A DNA stretch of 13,195 nt from Brumimicrobium sp040882265 (GCA_040882265.1 JBBEBO010000177.1:1-13195); one strand, 5' to 3'; positions 5,815-13,108 are shown, counted from the stretch's first letter. Made by a program: numbers and translations. The notes: a model not told the origin generated them from the letters alone.

Positions 5815-6237
5815 ATGATAGACGAAAAAATACTGGAATTATATAAACAATCTAATAATTTCGGAAAGTTGTTAGAGATGGAACTCATTGTTTTAAAGCA
5901 AGGGAAAGTACAGTACACCTTAGAAATCAAAGAGAAACATTTAGCTACACCTAAAGCTGCACACGGTGGAGTAGTTGCAGGATTAATTGACGGTACACTT
6001 GGAGTGGCTGCACTTTCAGAGGTGAGCCAACGCCAAAAAATTGTAAGCACTGTTGAGTTAAAAGTAAATTTTTTAAAACCAGTTGTATTGGGAGATCAAC
6101 TAATCGCTATTGGCGAAGTTGTTTCGGCTGGAAATCGCTTAATTTACGCTGAAGCTAAAGTGAAAAACCAATCGGGAACACTGATTGCAAGCGCTAGCGG
6201 AACTTTTAACGTATATCCTGCTGATAAAGTCTTTTAA
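5815..6237 (+). CDS. PaaI/YbgC-like hotdog-fold thioesterase
   Basis: This 140-residue single hotdog domain belongs to the PaaI-like family and is predicted to hydrolyse acyl- or aryl-CoA thioesters in the cytoplasm. The family signature is A49-H50-G51-G52-V-V-A-G-L-I-D59, which gives the helix-start HGG and the acidic residue (Asp59) on the central helix. VELKVNFLKPV and the closing SASGTFNVY strand complete the fold. It differs clearly from the MenI-like paralogue at 1967, which has Gln and Glu at the corresponding catalytic places. It has its own promoter element and ends 28 bp from the convergent DUF4924 gene. Substrate is not indicated by context. Confidence 0.85.
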   Translation: MIDEKILELYKQSNNFGKLLEMELIVLKQGKVQYTLEIKEKHLATPKAAHGGVVAGLIDGTLGVAALSEVSQRQKIVSTVELKVNFLKPVVLGDQLIAIGEVVSAGNRLIYAEAKVKNQSGTLIASASGTFNVYPADKVF

Positions 6238-6265
6238 CAAGCTCGAAAAAACTTAGGAGCTTTAC

Positions 6266-6832
6266 TTATGCTTCTGAATTATCTGCTTCAAACATGGACA
6301 TATCGCCTTTTTTCATTTGGTGATAACCTTTTGTTAGATACGCAAGTAAAATCCGCATAGTATCAAAAGCACTTTCTGAGGCATCTGTGATTTCTTTTCC
6401 TTGTAGACGCATTAAGAATTTCATGTATAAGGCGCGGAAACAAACTTCAACGATGTGCATTTGCTTGAGGTCACTCTTTTGACGAAAAGCTTCGATATTT
6501 TCTTCAGCAGCTTCTAGAAGTCCAATATATTTTTTGTCTTTTACCACAGTTAAAAGCGTGTTGTGAAGATATATCATTTCTGTTATAACTTCACCAATAC
6601 GGTGCAAATGGCCTTCACGTTCAAGACCACGAGACTTCATTTCTTGTATGATTTCTTCATACCACTTTACGGCTTCTTTTTCAAAGGAATCGCTCTTAAC
6701 CTGAGGCTTTATGATTTTCTCACGAATAACATCAATGTTGAACTGATATGCACGAATCAAATCTTCTAACTGATACATGTAAATAATATATTCAGCAATA
6801 TTAGTTCGCTCTTTTTCCTGTGCAATAAACAT
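6266..6832 (-). CDS. DUF4924 family protein
   Basis: The protein has 188 residues and is largely helical, with no signal peptide or membrane segment. The start FIAQEKERTNIAEYIIYMYQLEDLIRA is typical of the DUF4924 family of Bacteroidota, as I recall it, and supports the ATG at 6832. Further helices follow (KWYEEIIQEMKSRGL, EVITEMIYLHNTLL). The C-terminus (SAFDTMRILLAYLTKGYHQMKKGDMSMF) is also family-like. No catalytic motif is visible and the function is unknown. It lies 30 bp after the OmpH-like lipoprotein gene, as the last gene of a three-gene minus-strand operon. Confidence 0.75.
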   Translation of the reverse strand: MFIAQEKERTNIAEYIIYMYQLEDLIRAYQFNIDVIREKIIKPQVKSDSFEKEAVKWYEEIIQEMKSRGLEREGHLHRIGEVITEMIYLHNTLLTVVKDKKYIGLLEAAEENIEAFRQKSDLKQMHIVEVCFRALYMKFLMRLQGKEITDASESAFDTMRILLAYLTKGYHQMKKGDMSMFEADNSEA

Positions 6833-6862
6833 CAGACTACAAATTAAAATAAGTAAAAATTA

Positions 6863-7534
6863 CTATTGTTGAAGTGCAGGGTTAATGTCTTCATCTTCCA
6901 TAGCTTCGACTTCGTCATCAAAACCAGACTTCAACTCTTCTTCTCTTTTATTTAAAAAATCGATAAAATCTTCTGTAACATCAAAAGCATCTGAAATATA
7001 TGTTATTTGACCTCCTTTTTGATAAAAATACAGCAAATCGATCCCTTTTTCATTAGAGAATTCGCGACCAGCCTCAGCAATTTTATTCATCAAAGCCGTT
7101 TGATATTGTAATGATTCTTGTTGAAGTTCTGCACCTTTTTGTTGTTCAAACTGTTGAATAGCTTGTTGTTTTTCCATTGCTGATTGCTGAATTTCATCTA
7201 ATTCATAACCAGTAATTTCACCAGCATCCATTCTTTTCTGAATGTTTTCTTCGTATTGTCTGTATTTTCTAATTTTTGTTTCTAACTCTTTTTGAAAATT
7301 CATTTCTTCTGCTTTCAACATTGAGTCAATTTCACGGTAAAAATTAAACTGAGTTGCAATACTATCTTGTAAATAATAAGCAATGGCAATTCCTGTTGTA
7401 TCATTACCTAGTTGGCGCTTGTCAACTTGCTTTTGAGACTTCTCATTGTTATTAGTACTTTCTTTATCTCCACAAGCTGTAAATACAAATGTTGTAGCAA
7501 GTCCCAACAGTAGTTTAAATCCTAAGTTTTTCAT
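6863..7534 (-). CDS. OmpH/Skp-like periplasmic chaperone, predicted lipoprotein
   Basis: This 223-residue protein has a lipoprotein signal: K3-N... then a hydrophobic stretch (4-18) and lipobox F18-T19-A20-C21. After a Ser/Asn/Lys-rich linker comes the OmpH/Skp pattern. A short strand IAIAYYLQDSIA (about 49-60) is followed by a long Gln/Glu-rich coiled coil (about 65-160) that would form the tentacles. The returning strand GIDLLYFYQKGGQITYIS (about 164-181) and AFDVTEDFIDFLN close the domain. The C-terminal 25 residues are highly acidic. Family members hold unfolded outer-membrane proteins in the periplasm. The membrane anchor is a difference from soluble E. coli Skp. It is the middle gene of the operon, 18 bp after the 83-residue gene. 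Confidence 0.8.
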   Translation of the reverse strand: MKNLGFKLLLGLATTFVFTACGDKESTNNNEKSQKQVDKRQLGNDTTGIAIAYYLQDSIATQFNFYREIDSMLKAEEMNFQKELETKIRKYRQYEENIQKRMDAGEITGYELDEIQQSAMEKQQAIQQFEQQKGAELQQESLQYQTALMNKIAEAGREFSNEKGIDLLYFYQKGGQITYISDAFDVTEDFIDFLNKREEELKSGFDDEVEAMEDEDINPALQQ

Positions 7535-7552
7535 TTTGTTAATTGTATTATA

Positions 7553-7804
7553 TTATTGGTGTACATTTTTATTCTTAAACGATTTTTCCCAGTCTTCGCG
7601 CATGGTAACAAAACGCTTTACACATCCCGCTAAAAACTCATCGTTAATCATGTTTTTAACATCATCAAGTCCCATTACATCAAGTTCTCCAATTTTAAAA
7701 CTTTGTTCAAATTGTCCCAATTCTATCTTAACGATATACTTTCCATTATAACTAAATATTTGAATTTTAAATCTAGAATGTGGGATTTCCTCAATAACTC
7801 TCAT
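7553..7804 (-). CDS. Small conserved-looking protein, unknown function
   Basis: This 83-residue soluble protein has no signal peptide. Residues about 10-38 alternate to give a likely three-strand beta sheet (RFKIQIFSYNGKYIVKIELG then EQSFKIGEL). The rest is predicted helical and includes a lone cysteine at 61 and basic segments (KRFVTMREDWEKSFKNKN). Small proteins with this type of start occur in Bacteroidota as I recall, but I cannot name a family. It is the first gene of an operon with the OmpH-like lipoprotein (18-bp gap) and DUF4924. No exact TAnnTTTG is found upstream; the nearest word, with one extra base in the spacer, reads TACCCTTTG (7841-7833). Confidence 0.7.
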   Translation of the reverse strand: MRVIEEIPHSRFKIQIFSYNGKYIVKIELGQFEQSFKIGELDVMGLDDVKNMINDEFLAGCVKRFVTMREDWEKSFKNKNVHQ

Positions 7805-8086
7805 ACTGCAAATTTGATAAAATTCTTTTACACAAAGGGTAAAAAATGTAAGAACATATAATCTTTATAGAAAATTAACTGTTTTTCTGGATAAGTTTGA
7901 TGTGTTTATCGGGTTAAATAAATGCTGACTGAATAGTCAAAACTGTAGGACTGATTGAAAAACTTCATACTTTACTTAAATTAAACAATGCTGTATTTCA
8001 GATAGATGTGAATTTATTCTTATATTTAATATTGTTATTTAGTAGTTTTTGTGACTAATTATAATATTAATTGATTATAGTATTGT

Positions 8087-8124
8087 TTTATAGCTATTTT
8101 TAATTATAAAAGTAGTTTATAGCT
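8087..8124 (+). promoter_or_regulatory. Paired TTTATAGCT repeats upstream of the SatD-like gene
   Basis: TTTATAGCT occurs at 8087-8095 and 8116-8124, 29 bp apart. The second copy sits where a -33 element would be relative to the -7 word at 8134. The first copy contains the palindrome ATAGCTAT (8090-8097). This placement suits an operator, possibly bound by the helix-turn-helix of the SatD-like protein itself. That is inference; chance repeats are possible in such A+T-rich DNA. Confidence 0.35.
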
Positions 8125-8133
8125 TTATTTTGT

Positions 8134-8141
8134 TATATTTG
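8134..8141 (+). promoter_or_regulatory. -7 promoter element of the SatD-like/DUF3307 pair
   Basis: TATATTTG matches TAnnTTTG and ends 16 bases before the ATG at 8158. It is identical to the element before the XRE-type regulator gene. No TTG occurs at the -33 position; a TTTATAGCT repeat lies there instead, which would fit a regulated promoter. Confidence 0.5.
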
Positions 8142-8157
8142 TAAGAATAGAAATTAT

Positions 8158-8886
8158 ATGATACAAAAAGCAGCAGTTATATCAGGTGATATCCTTGCCT
8201 CAACTAGTCTCCAAGAGATAGATAGATTAAAGGTATTTAAAAATACTCAGATCCTAATAGAGGAAATATCAAAGAAGTATAATGCTTATTGTAGGATCAC
8301 TCAAGGTGATTACATTGAATGCGCAACTCCACAATCTGAGAAGGCATTAGAAATAGCTTTAATATTGAAAAGTTTTATAAAAGCAATTCTTATTAGTAAT
8401 AACCAACGATACAATAAAGATAATAGAGTTAAAGCTTATAAAACATATGGTATTAGAATTGCCATCGGGTATGGTGAGTTGTATCAAATTAATCCACAGC
8501 AAAAAATAATAGATGGTGAAGCAGTATATCTAGCAGGGAGGTTTCTTAAAGATTTATCTACGCATGATAAAGAAAGAATGACAATAAAAACAACATTAAA
8601 TTTTGTATCAAATAATGAATTTTTGAATGATAACATCAATACCATTCAATCATTGATAGATGTTATGATTAATCAGGCGACCTCAAAACAATGCGATGTT
8701 CTTTTTCGAAAATTACTAGGAAAAACCGAATCTGAAATAGCTCAATCAATAGAAATATCTCAACCAGCAGTAAATCGACATTCAACAAGCATTGGATGGA
8801 AAGCAATAGAACAAGCTGTCTTGTTTTATGAAAAATTAATACTACAAGATAAACTTAATAATGACAGATGGACGTATCAACTTTAA
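8158..8886 (+). CDS. SatD family protein: cyclase-like N-terminal half with C-terminal helix-turn-helix
   Basis: The protein has 242 residues and no signal or membrane segment. The N-terminal half follows the SatD pattern and resembles a reduced class III nucleotidyl cyclase fold. It has VISGD11I at the first strand, RITQG50D51YIEC at the hairpin, and IRIAIGYGE (99-107) followed by DGEAVYLAGR (119-128), which parallels the G-D-x-V-N-x-A-A-R region of cyclases. Asp11 and Asp51 would be the metal-binding pair; the purine-specifying residues cannot be judged by eye. About 185-217 form a helix-turn-helix (ESEIAQSIEISQPAVNRH). The reading frame overlaps the DUF3307 gene by 19 bp, so the two are coupled. 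SatD was named from the Streptococcus mutans sat locus and has no known activity. A nucleotide-responsive regulator is my inference. Confidence 0.72.
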   Translation: MIQKAAVISGDILASTSLQEIDRLKVFKNTQILIEEISKKYNAYCRITQGDYIECATPQSEKALEIALILKSFIKAILISNNQRYNKDNRVKAYKTYGIRIAIGYGELYQINPQQKIIDGEAVYLAGRFLKDLSTHDKERMTIKTTLNFVSNNEFLNDNINTIQSLIDVMINQATSKQCDVLFRKLLGKTESEIAQSIEISQPAVNRHSTSIGWKAIEQAVLFYEKLILQDKLNNDRWTYQL

Positions 8887-9584
8887 TCGTATTACAATTC
8901 ATAGCTCATTTATTTACAGACTACTTTCTACAGTCAGACGAGCAAGCAAAAGAGAAAAATGAGAAAGGATTTCAAAGTAAATTTTTAAGTAAACACTTTC
9001 TCATAGCGTTCATTTTCTCTTGGGGGCTTTCTTTCCAATTAAACTTCATCTATTTCGCTCTAGCAATTGCTTTGTCACATGTCATTATTGATGGTGCTAA
9101 AAAGTATATAAACTGTCATGAAAGATTAGGTAAATATGCTTTTTACATAGATCAATTATTACACATCTCAATCTTTACATTTGGTTCACTAATATTCGAT
9201 AAGTATTTCACTTTATACAAACCTTTCGATATAGAGATTAATTGGAACTTTGTTCTTTTGACAGCAGGTTACTTATTATGTCTCAAGCCTACCAATATAA
9301 TAATCAAACAAATTTTCAATACAGTAAAAATAACTGACCAAATTACAGGTGGTCTAGAAAATGCTGGACGTCTCATAGGGGGATTAGAAAGAATATTAAC
9401 ATTGACTTTTGTCCTACTTGGTCATTATGAAGCTGTTGGGTTTTTAATTGCTGCCAAATCAATACTCAGATTTAAAGAAGGTGATCGGCAAACAACAGAA
9501 TACGTATTGATAGGTACGATGTTAAGTTTTTCAATTGCAATAGGTATTGGGATTTTAGTTTTGAAAATATATAGTACCACTTAA
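8868..9584 (+). CDS. DUF3307 multipass membrane protein
   Basis: This 238-residue integral membrane protein has roughly six hydrophobic segments (about 4-20, 42-60, 60-76, 91-110, 126-142, 170-195 and 206-235, some possibly paired). The DUF3307 pattern is clear. H14-x3-D18-x3-Q22 lies at the first helix, H42 begins the second, H70-x3-D74 ends the third, and D94-Q95-x2-H98 is in the fourth. Such repeated His/Asp pairs could form an intramembrane metal or proton site, much as in YdjM/DUF457-type membrane proteins; this is inference. The ATG at 8868 lies inside the last codons of the SatD-like gene, and the codon two triplets before it in this frame is a stop, so it is the only start. It converges on the CoA-transferase gene with a 36-bp gap. 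Confidence 0.8.
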   Translation: MDVSTLIVLQFIAHLFTDYFLQSDEQAKEKNEKGFQSKFLSKHFLIAFIFSWGLSFQLNFIYFALAIALSHVIIDGAKKYINCHERLGKYAFYIDQLLHISIFTFGSLIFDKYFTLYKPFDIEINWNFVLLTAGYLLCLKPTNIIIKQIFNTVKITDQITGGLENAGRLIGGLERILTLTFVLLGHYEAVGFLIAAKSILRFKEGDRQTTEYVLIGTMLSFSIAIGIGILVLKIYSTT

Positions 9585-9620
9585 GTCATGCTAAAAAATT
9601 GAGTTAGCCACACCGAAATA

Positions 9621-10703
9621 TCACTTTTTTTTAAAAGCAACACTTGAAACTCTTTTAGTGGGTAGTCCTTCAATTTTTTCTTCAAGAATCAGTGATTGTG
9701 CTTCTTTCGTTTTAAAAACATCTTTCAAGTTTTTAATTTCTCCTGCAGGAACATGGTTTTGATGCATATAATTTAATATTTCTAGAGCAGTTTTCTGTTC
9801 AATTTTTTGCTGAATAAGCCTAAATAATTCATTGCGATGCTTTACCCTATGCTGTGTAGTTGAAAAACGATCATCATCTAAAAGCAATTCAAGTTCTAAA
9901 AAAGTACAAAGCACTGCAAAGTGACGATTACTTCCAATTGCAAAAGTGATTAATTTATCGTCTTTGGTTGTAAATAACTCTCCATAAGGCGCAATGTTTG
10001 GATGCAAAGAACCAATGCGCTCGGGGACTTTTCCTGTCATTAAATAATTGGAGGCTTGATTTACTAAAGAAGAAACTGCAGCATCGTAGAGGGAAACACT
10101 TATACTTGCGCCTACATAGTTTTTTTTCTGACTTTCTTTTTTCAATAACTCAATTAACAATCCTTCTTTCAAATGATGAGCAGCCAAAACATCAATAAAA
10201 GCAATCGGCATTTTAACAGGACCGCTTTCCGGAGTACCATTCATCGACATAATTCCAGATTCAGCTTGCAAAATTAAATCATAAGCCACGCGGTCACTGT
10301 CATCTCCGAAACCACTGATTTTCCCAATAATTAATCCTTTGTTGTTTGCACGAAGTTGTTCATCGCTGATATTTAAATTCTCTTGACCACCTTTTTTGAA
10401 GTTCATTAGTACAATATCTGCAGAGGAAATCAGCTCCATCAATCGATCGTATTGTTGTTCTTGTTTTAAATCAAGTTGTAAATACTTTTTCTGATAATTT
10501 ATACTCGAGAAATAAGCCGAAACAGGAATGTCCACTGGTTCATTTTCCAATTTCCAAGTGCGCGTCACATCAGGATGTTTTGGGTGTTCTACTTTTACGA
10601 CATTCGCTCCCAACTCAGCAAAAAAAGATCCCACAGATGGTCCAGCAAGAACGGTTGATAAATCAACAATATTGAGATTTTGAAAAATGTCTGAGCTACT
10701 CAT
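9621..10703 (-). CDS. CaiB/BaiF family (family III) CoA-transferase
   Basis: This 360-residue cytoplasmic enzyme is predicted to move CoA between carboxylic acids. The N-terminal signature is present: LNIVDLSTVLAGPSVGSFFAELGANVVKVEHP (about 9-41), followed by D-V-T-R. FSSINYQKKYLQLDLK (65-80) and the central YDLILQAESGIMSMNG (141-156) also fit. PIAFID171VLAAHH places Asp171 at the position of the catalytic aspartate of formyl-CoA transferase (Asp169). The protein is shorter than formyl-CoA transferase (about 416 residues) but within the family range. Substrates cannot be read from the sequence, and no neighbouring acid-degradation genes are seen. Alternatives are an alpha-methylacyl-CoA racemase-like or succinyl-CoA-dependent member. 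Confidence 0.9.
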   Translation of the reverse strand: MSSSDIFQNLNIVDLSTVLAGPSVGSFFAELGANVVKVEHPKHPDVTRTWKLENEPVDIPVSAYFSSINYQKKYLQLDLKQEQQYDRLMELISSADIVLMNFKKGGQENLNISDEQLRANNKGLIIGKISGFGDDSDRVAYDLILQAESGIMSMNGTPESGPVKMPIAFIDVLAAHHLKEGLLIELLKKESQKKNYVGASISVSLYDAAVSSLVNQASNYLMTGKVPERIGSLHPNIAPYGELFTTKDDKLITFAIGSNRHFAVLCTFLELELLLDDDRFSTTQHRVKHRNELFRLIQQKIEQKTALEILNYMHQNHVPAGEIKNLKDVFKTKEAQSLILEEKIEGLPTKRVSSVAFKKK

Positions 10704-10730
10704 GGAATGAAGTTTTATTTATACTGAGTT

Positions 10731-10738
10731 CAAAGTTA
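10731..10738 (-). promoter_or_regulatory. -7 promoter element of the CoA-transferase gene
   Basis: On the minus strand TAACTTTG (10738-10731) matches TAnnTTTG, 27 bases before the ATG at 10703. No TTG is found at the -33 spacing. Confidence 0.4.
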
Positions 10739-10799
10739 AAAAATTAGTTCTTGAATTTTATATCAGTTGCCTTAAGACATAAGCTTTAATACAAAATAT

Positions 10800-10843
10800 C
10801 TCTGTGTAACTCTGCGTATCCTTTGTGCAATTTTGTGCCACAA
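10800..10843. repeat. Interspersed repeat with CTCTGTG-type heptamer ladder
   Basis: Four related heptamers follow one another at 10, 11 and 10 bp: CTCTGTG (10800), CTCTGCG (10810), CTTTGTG (10821) and TTTTGTG (10831). The same kind of ladder (CTCTGCG, CTTAGCG, CTTAGCG, CCTTGCG) is present in the element at 83-172, so the two look like members of one family. From memory, strings like CTTTGTG and CTCTGTG in series are common between genes in Flavobacteriia. This copy lacks the terminal inverted repeats of the first. Confidence 0.55.
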
Positions 10844-10874
10844 CCTTTTAAATGCAGTTCTATTGCATCTATTT

Positions 10875-10932
10875 TGACAAGAGAATAGGATATTAAAGTT
10901 AAGTTTTAAAGTATTCTCTCTTGTCATTTTTT
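10875..10932 (+). other. Long hairpin with T-run upstream of tex
   Basis: TGACAAGAGAATA (10875-10887) pairs with TATTCTCTCTTGTCA (10912-10926); the right arm has two extra bases (AGAGAG against AGAG on its complement). The loop is 24 bases, and a run of six T follows on the plus strand. It looks like an intrinsic terminator pointing toward tex, but the gene to its left (CoA-transferase) points the other way. It may be an attenuator in a long tex leader, the 3' end of a small RNA, or a remnant palindromic element. Confidence 0.5.
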
Positions 10933-10991
10933 AAAACAGTCCGCTCTGTAATATTTTTTCTTATTTTTCGACCAGATTCAAAACCCAAAAA

Positions 10992-13100
10992 ATGACAGCA
11001 GCTCAATTCATCAAACAACAGTCAAACATTCGCGAAAATCAAATCAATGCTGTGTTATCTCTTATTCAAGAAGGAGCAACGACGCCTTTTATCGCTAGAT
11101 ATAGAAAAGAGGCAACAGGTGGACTAGACGAAGTGGAAATAGGAACAATACGCGAGACTGCTCAACAATTTGAACAGATTACAAAACGGCAAGAAACCAT
11201 TCTAAAAGCGATAGAAGAGCAAGAACAATTAACTCCTGAACTCAAAACTCAAATTGAAACTACTTTCGACTTAAATGTGTTGGAAGATTTGTACTTGCCA
11301 TTTAAAAAGAAACGCCAAACGCGAGCTGATAAAGCCAAAAAAAATGGACTTGAAGGACTTGCAAAAATAGTAATGGCACAGAATAATCAGGATATTTTGT
11401 CTTCTGCGGAGCGATTTGTAAAAGGTGATGTGAAATCAACCGATGACGCATTGCAAGGGGCTCGTGATATCATTGCGGAATGGGTAAATGAAAACACAGT
11501 TTTGCGCGCTAAAATCCGTTCAATGTATCAAAAGAATGCGGTGCTGCAATCAAAAGTGGTTGGAACGAAGAAAGCAGAAGCTGAAAAGTATACTGATTAC
11601 TTCGATTTTAAACAAGATCTGCATAAATGTCCTTCTTATCGTTTTCTCGCTATACATCGCGCTTCAGCCGAAGGATTGCTTCGTGTCAAGATTGTTGTAG
11701 ACGAAGAGCGTGTATTTCAGTTGTGCGAGCGATTCTTTGTGAAATCAAATAATGAAGCTTCTGATCAAGTAAGAGTCGCTTATGAAGATGCTTTCAAAAG
11801 ATTGATTCATCCTTCCATGGAAAATGAAGCGCTTTCAGAAAAGAAGAAGGAAGCGGATGTTTCTGCGATAAAAGTTTTTGCTGATAACTTAAGACAATTA
11901 CTCTTAGCACCACCTTTAGGCAAAAAACGCATTCTAGCCATCGATCCAGGGTACAGAACGGGTTGTAAAGTAGTTTGCTTGGATGAATCGGGAGATATTT
12001 TAACCAATGAAACGATCTATCCGCATCCACCGCAAAAAGAATCAGCAAGGGCGATGAGTAAGATTGGTCAGTTAGTACAAGCTTACAATTCAGAGGCTAT
12101 TGCCATTGGAAATGGAACAGCGAGTCGTGAAACGGAGCACATGGTAAAACGCGTCCATTTTGATCGGGATGTGGAAGTTTTTGTCGTTTCTGAGGATGGC
12201 GCTTCGGTTTATAGCGCCAGTAAAATAGCTAGAGAAGAATTTCCGCAATACGATGTTACTGTTAGAGGAGCTATTTCTATCGGTCGTAGATTAATGGATC
12301 CGTTGGCTGAATTAGTAAAAATCGATCCAAAGTCGATTGGAGTAGGGCAGTACCAATACGAAGTAAATCAACAATTTTTAAAAGACAGTCTTGACGAAGT
12401 CGTGATTTCTTGTGTGAACCAAGTAGGTGTGAATCTAAATACCGCTTCACCTTATTTATTAGCGTATGTTTCAGGATTAGGAACTTCACTAGCGCAAAGC
12501 ATCGTTGAATACCGCAAAGAAAACGGAGAATTCAAAGATCGCTCGGCATTAAAGAAAGTCCCTCGACTGGGAGCTAAAGCTTTTGAACAATGTGCTGGAT
12601 TTTTGCGTATTCCAGATGGAAAAAATGTATTGGATAATTCAGCCGTTCACCCCGAATCTTATCCAATAGTGAAGAAGATGGCAAAACAACTGGATATCAA
12701 AGTAGAAGAGTTAGTTGGAAATCAGGATGTACTTAATAACCTCAAGCGAAACGATTTTTCCTACATCGATGATTTCTTGTTTGATGACTTGTTAAAAGAG
12801 CTTAAAAAACCAGGGCGAGATCCGCGTAAAAGCATCAAGGTACTTGAGTTTGACAGTACCGTAAAAACAATCGAAGATCTTTTCGTAGGTAAAACTTTAA
12901 ATGGCATCGTTACTAACGTTACAGATTTTGGTGCTTTTGTGAATATTGGAATCAAACAGAATGGATTAATTCACAAGTCAAATTTGGCAGATACTTTCGT
13001 GGAACACCCTTCAGATTATATTAAGTTGCATGAGCATGTTACTGTCGAGGTGATACAGATTGATGCTGATAGGAATCGGATAGGGTTGAAGAGGGTTTAG
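10992..13100 (+). CDS. tex: Tex family RNA-binding transcription accessory protein
   Basis: This 702-residue cytoplasmic nucleic-acid-binding protein is related to the core of eukaryotic Spt6. Domains run in order. The N-terminal Tex helical region (1-200) carries the invariant TTPFIARYRKEATGGLDE stretch (30-47) and LYLPFKKKRQTRA (100-112). The YqgF/RuvX-like RNase H fold (about 312-440) has AIDPGYRTG at 316-324. A helix-hairpin-helix pair (about 475-540) includes NTASPYLLAYVSGLG, and a C-terminal S1 RNA-binding domain (about 630-702) contains GIVTNVTDFGAFVNIG. It ends exactly at the S1 domain, without the basic tail of the 773-residue E. coli protein. The ATG at 10992 fits the family start. 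A near-consensus -7 word TATTTTTC lies at 10962-10969. Its precise cellular role is not settled. Confidence 0.95.
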   Translation: MTAAQFIKQQSNIRENQINAVLSLIQEGATTPFIARYRKEATGGLDEVEIGTIRETAQQFEQITKRQETILKAIEEQEQLTPELKTQIETTFDLNVLEDLYLPFKKKRQTRADKAKKNGLEGLAKIVMAQNNQDILSSAERFVKGDVKSTDDALQGARDIIAEWVNENTVLRAKIRSMYQKNAVLQSKVVGTKKAEAEKYTDYFDFKQDLHKCPSYRFLAIHRASAEGLLRVKIVVDEERVFQLCERFFVKSNNEASDQVRVAYEDAFKRLIHPSMENEALSEKKKEADVSAIKVFADNLRQLLLAPPLGKKRILAIDPGYRTGCKVVCLDESGDILTNETIYPHPPQKESARAMSKIGQLVQAYNSEAIAIGNGTASRETEHMVKRVHFDRDVEVFVVSEDGASVYSASKIAREEFPQYDVTVRGAISIGRRLMDPLAELVKIDPKSIGVGQYQYEVNQQFLKDSLDEVVISCVNQVGVNLNTASPYLLAYVSGLGTSLAQSIVEYRKENGEFKDRSALKKVPRLGAKAFEQCAGFLRIPDGKNVLDNSAVHPESYPIVKKMAKQLDIKVEELVGNQDVLNNLKRNDFSYIDDFLFDDLLKELKKPGRDPRKSIKVLEFDSTVKTIEDLFVGKTLNGIVTNVTDFGAFVNIGIKQNGLIHKSNLADTFVEHPSDYIKLHEHVTVEVIQIDADRNRIGLKRV

Positions 13101-13108
13101 GATGTGAC

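Larger units (their letters stand above)
7805..8157. other. 353-bp gene-free divergent intergenic region
   Basis: This very A+T-rich stretch separates the minus-strand OmpH operon from the plus-strand SatD-like/DUF3307 pair. No convincing coding sequence is seen on either strand. The right half holds two copies of TTTATAGCT (8087, 8116), two copies of AGTAGTTT (8041, 8111), a palindrome ATAGCTAT (8090-8097) and the -7 element at 8134-8141. A small hairpin word TGACT-gaat-AGTCA occurs in the left half. No known riboswitch or structured RNA is recognised. Confidence 0.6.

Noticed and set aside
7805..8157. Small gene or structured RNA in the 353-bp gap
   Set aside because: No frame with protein-like composition and no recognisable RNA fold was seen, only short repeats and a promoter word.
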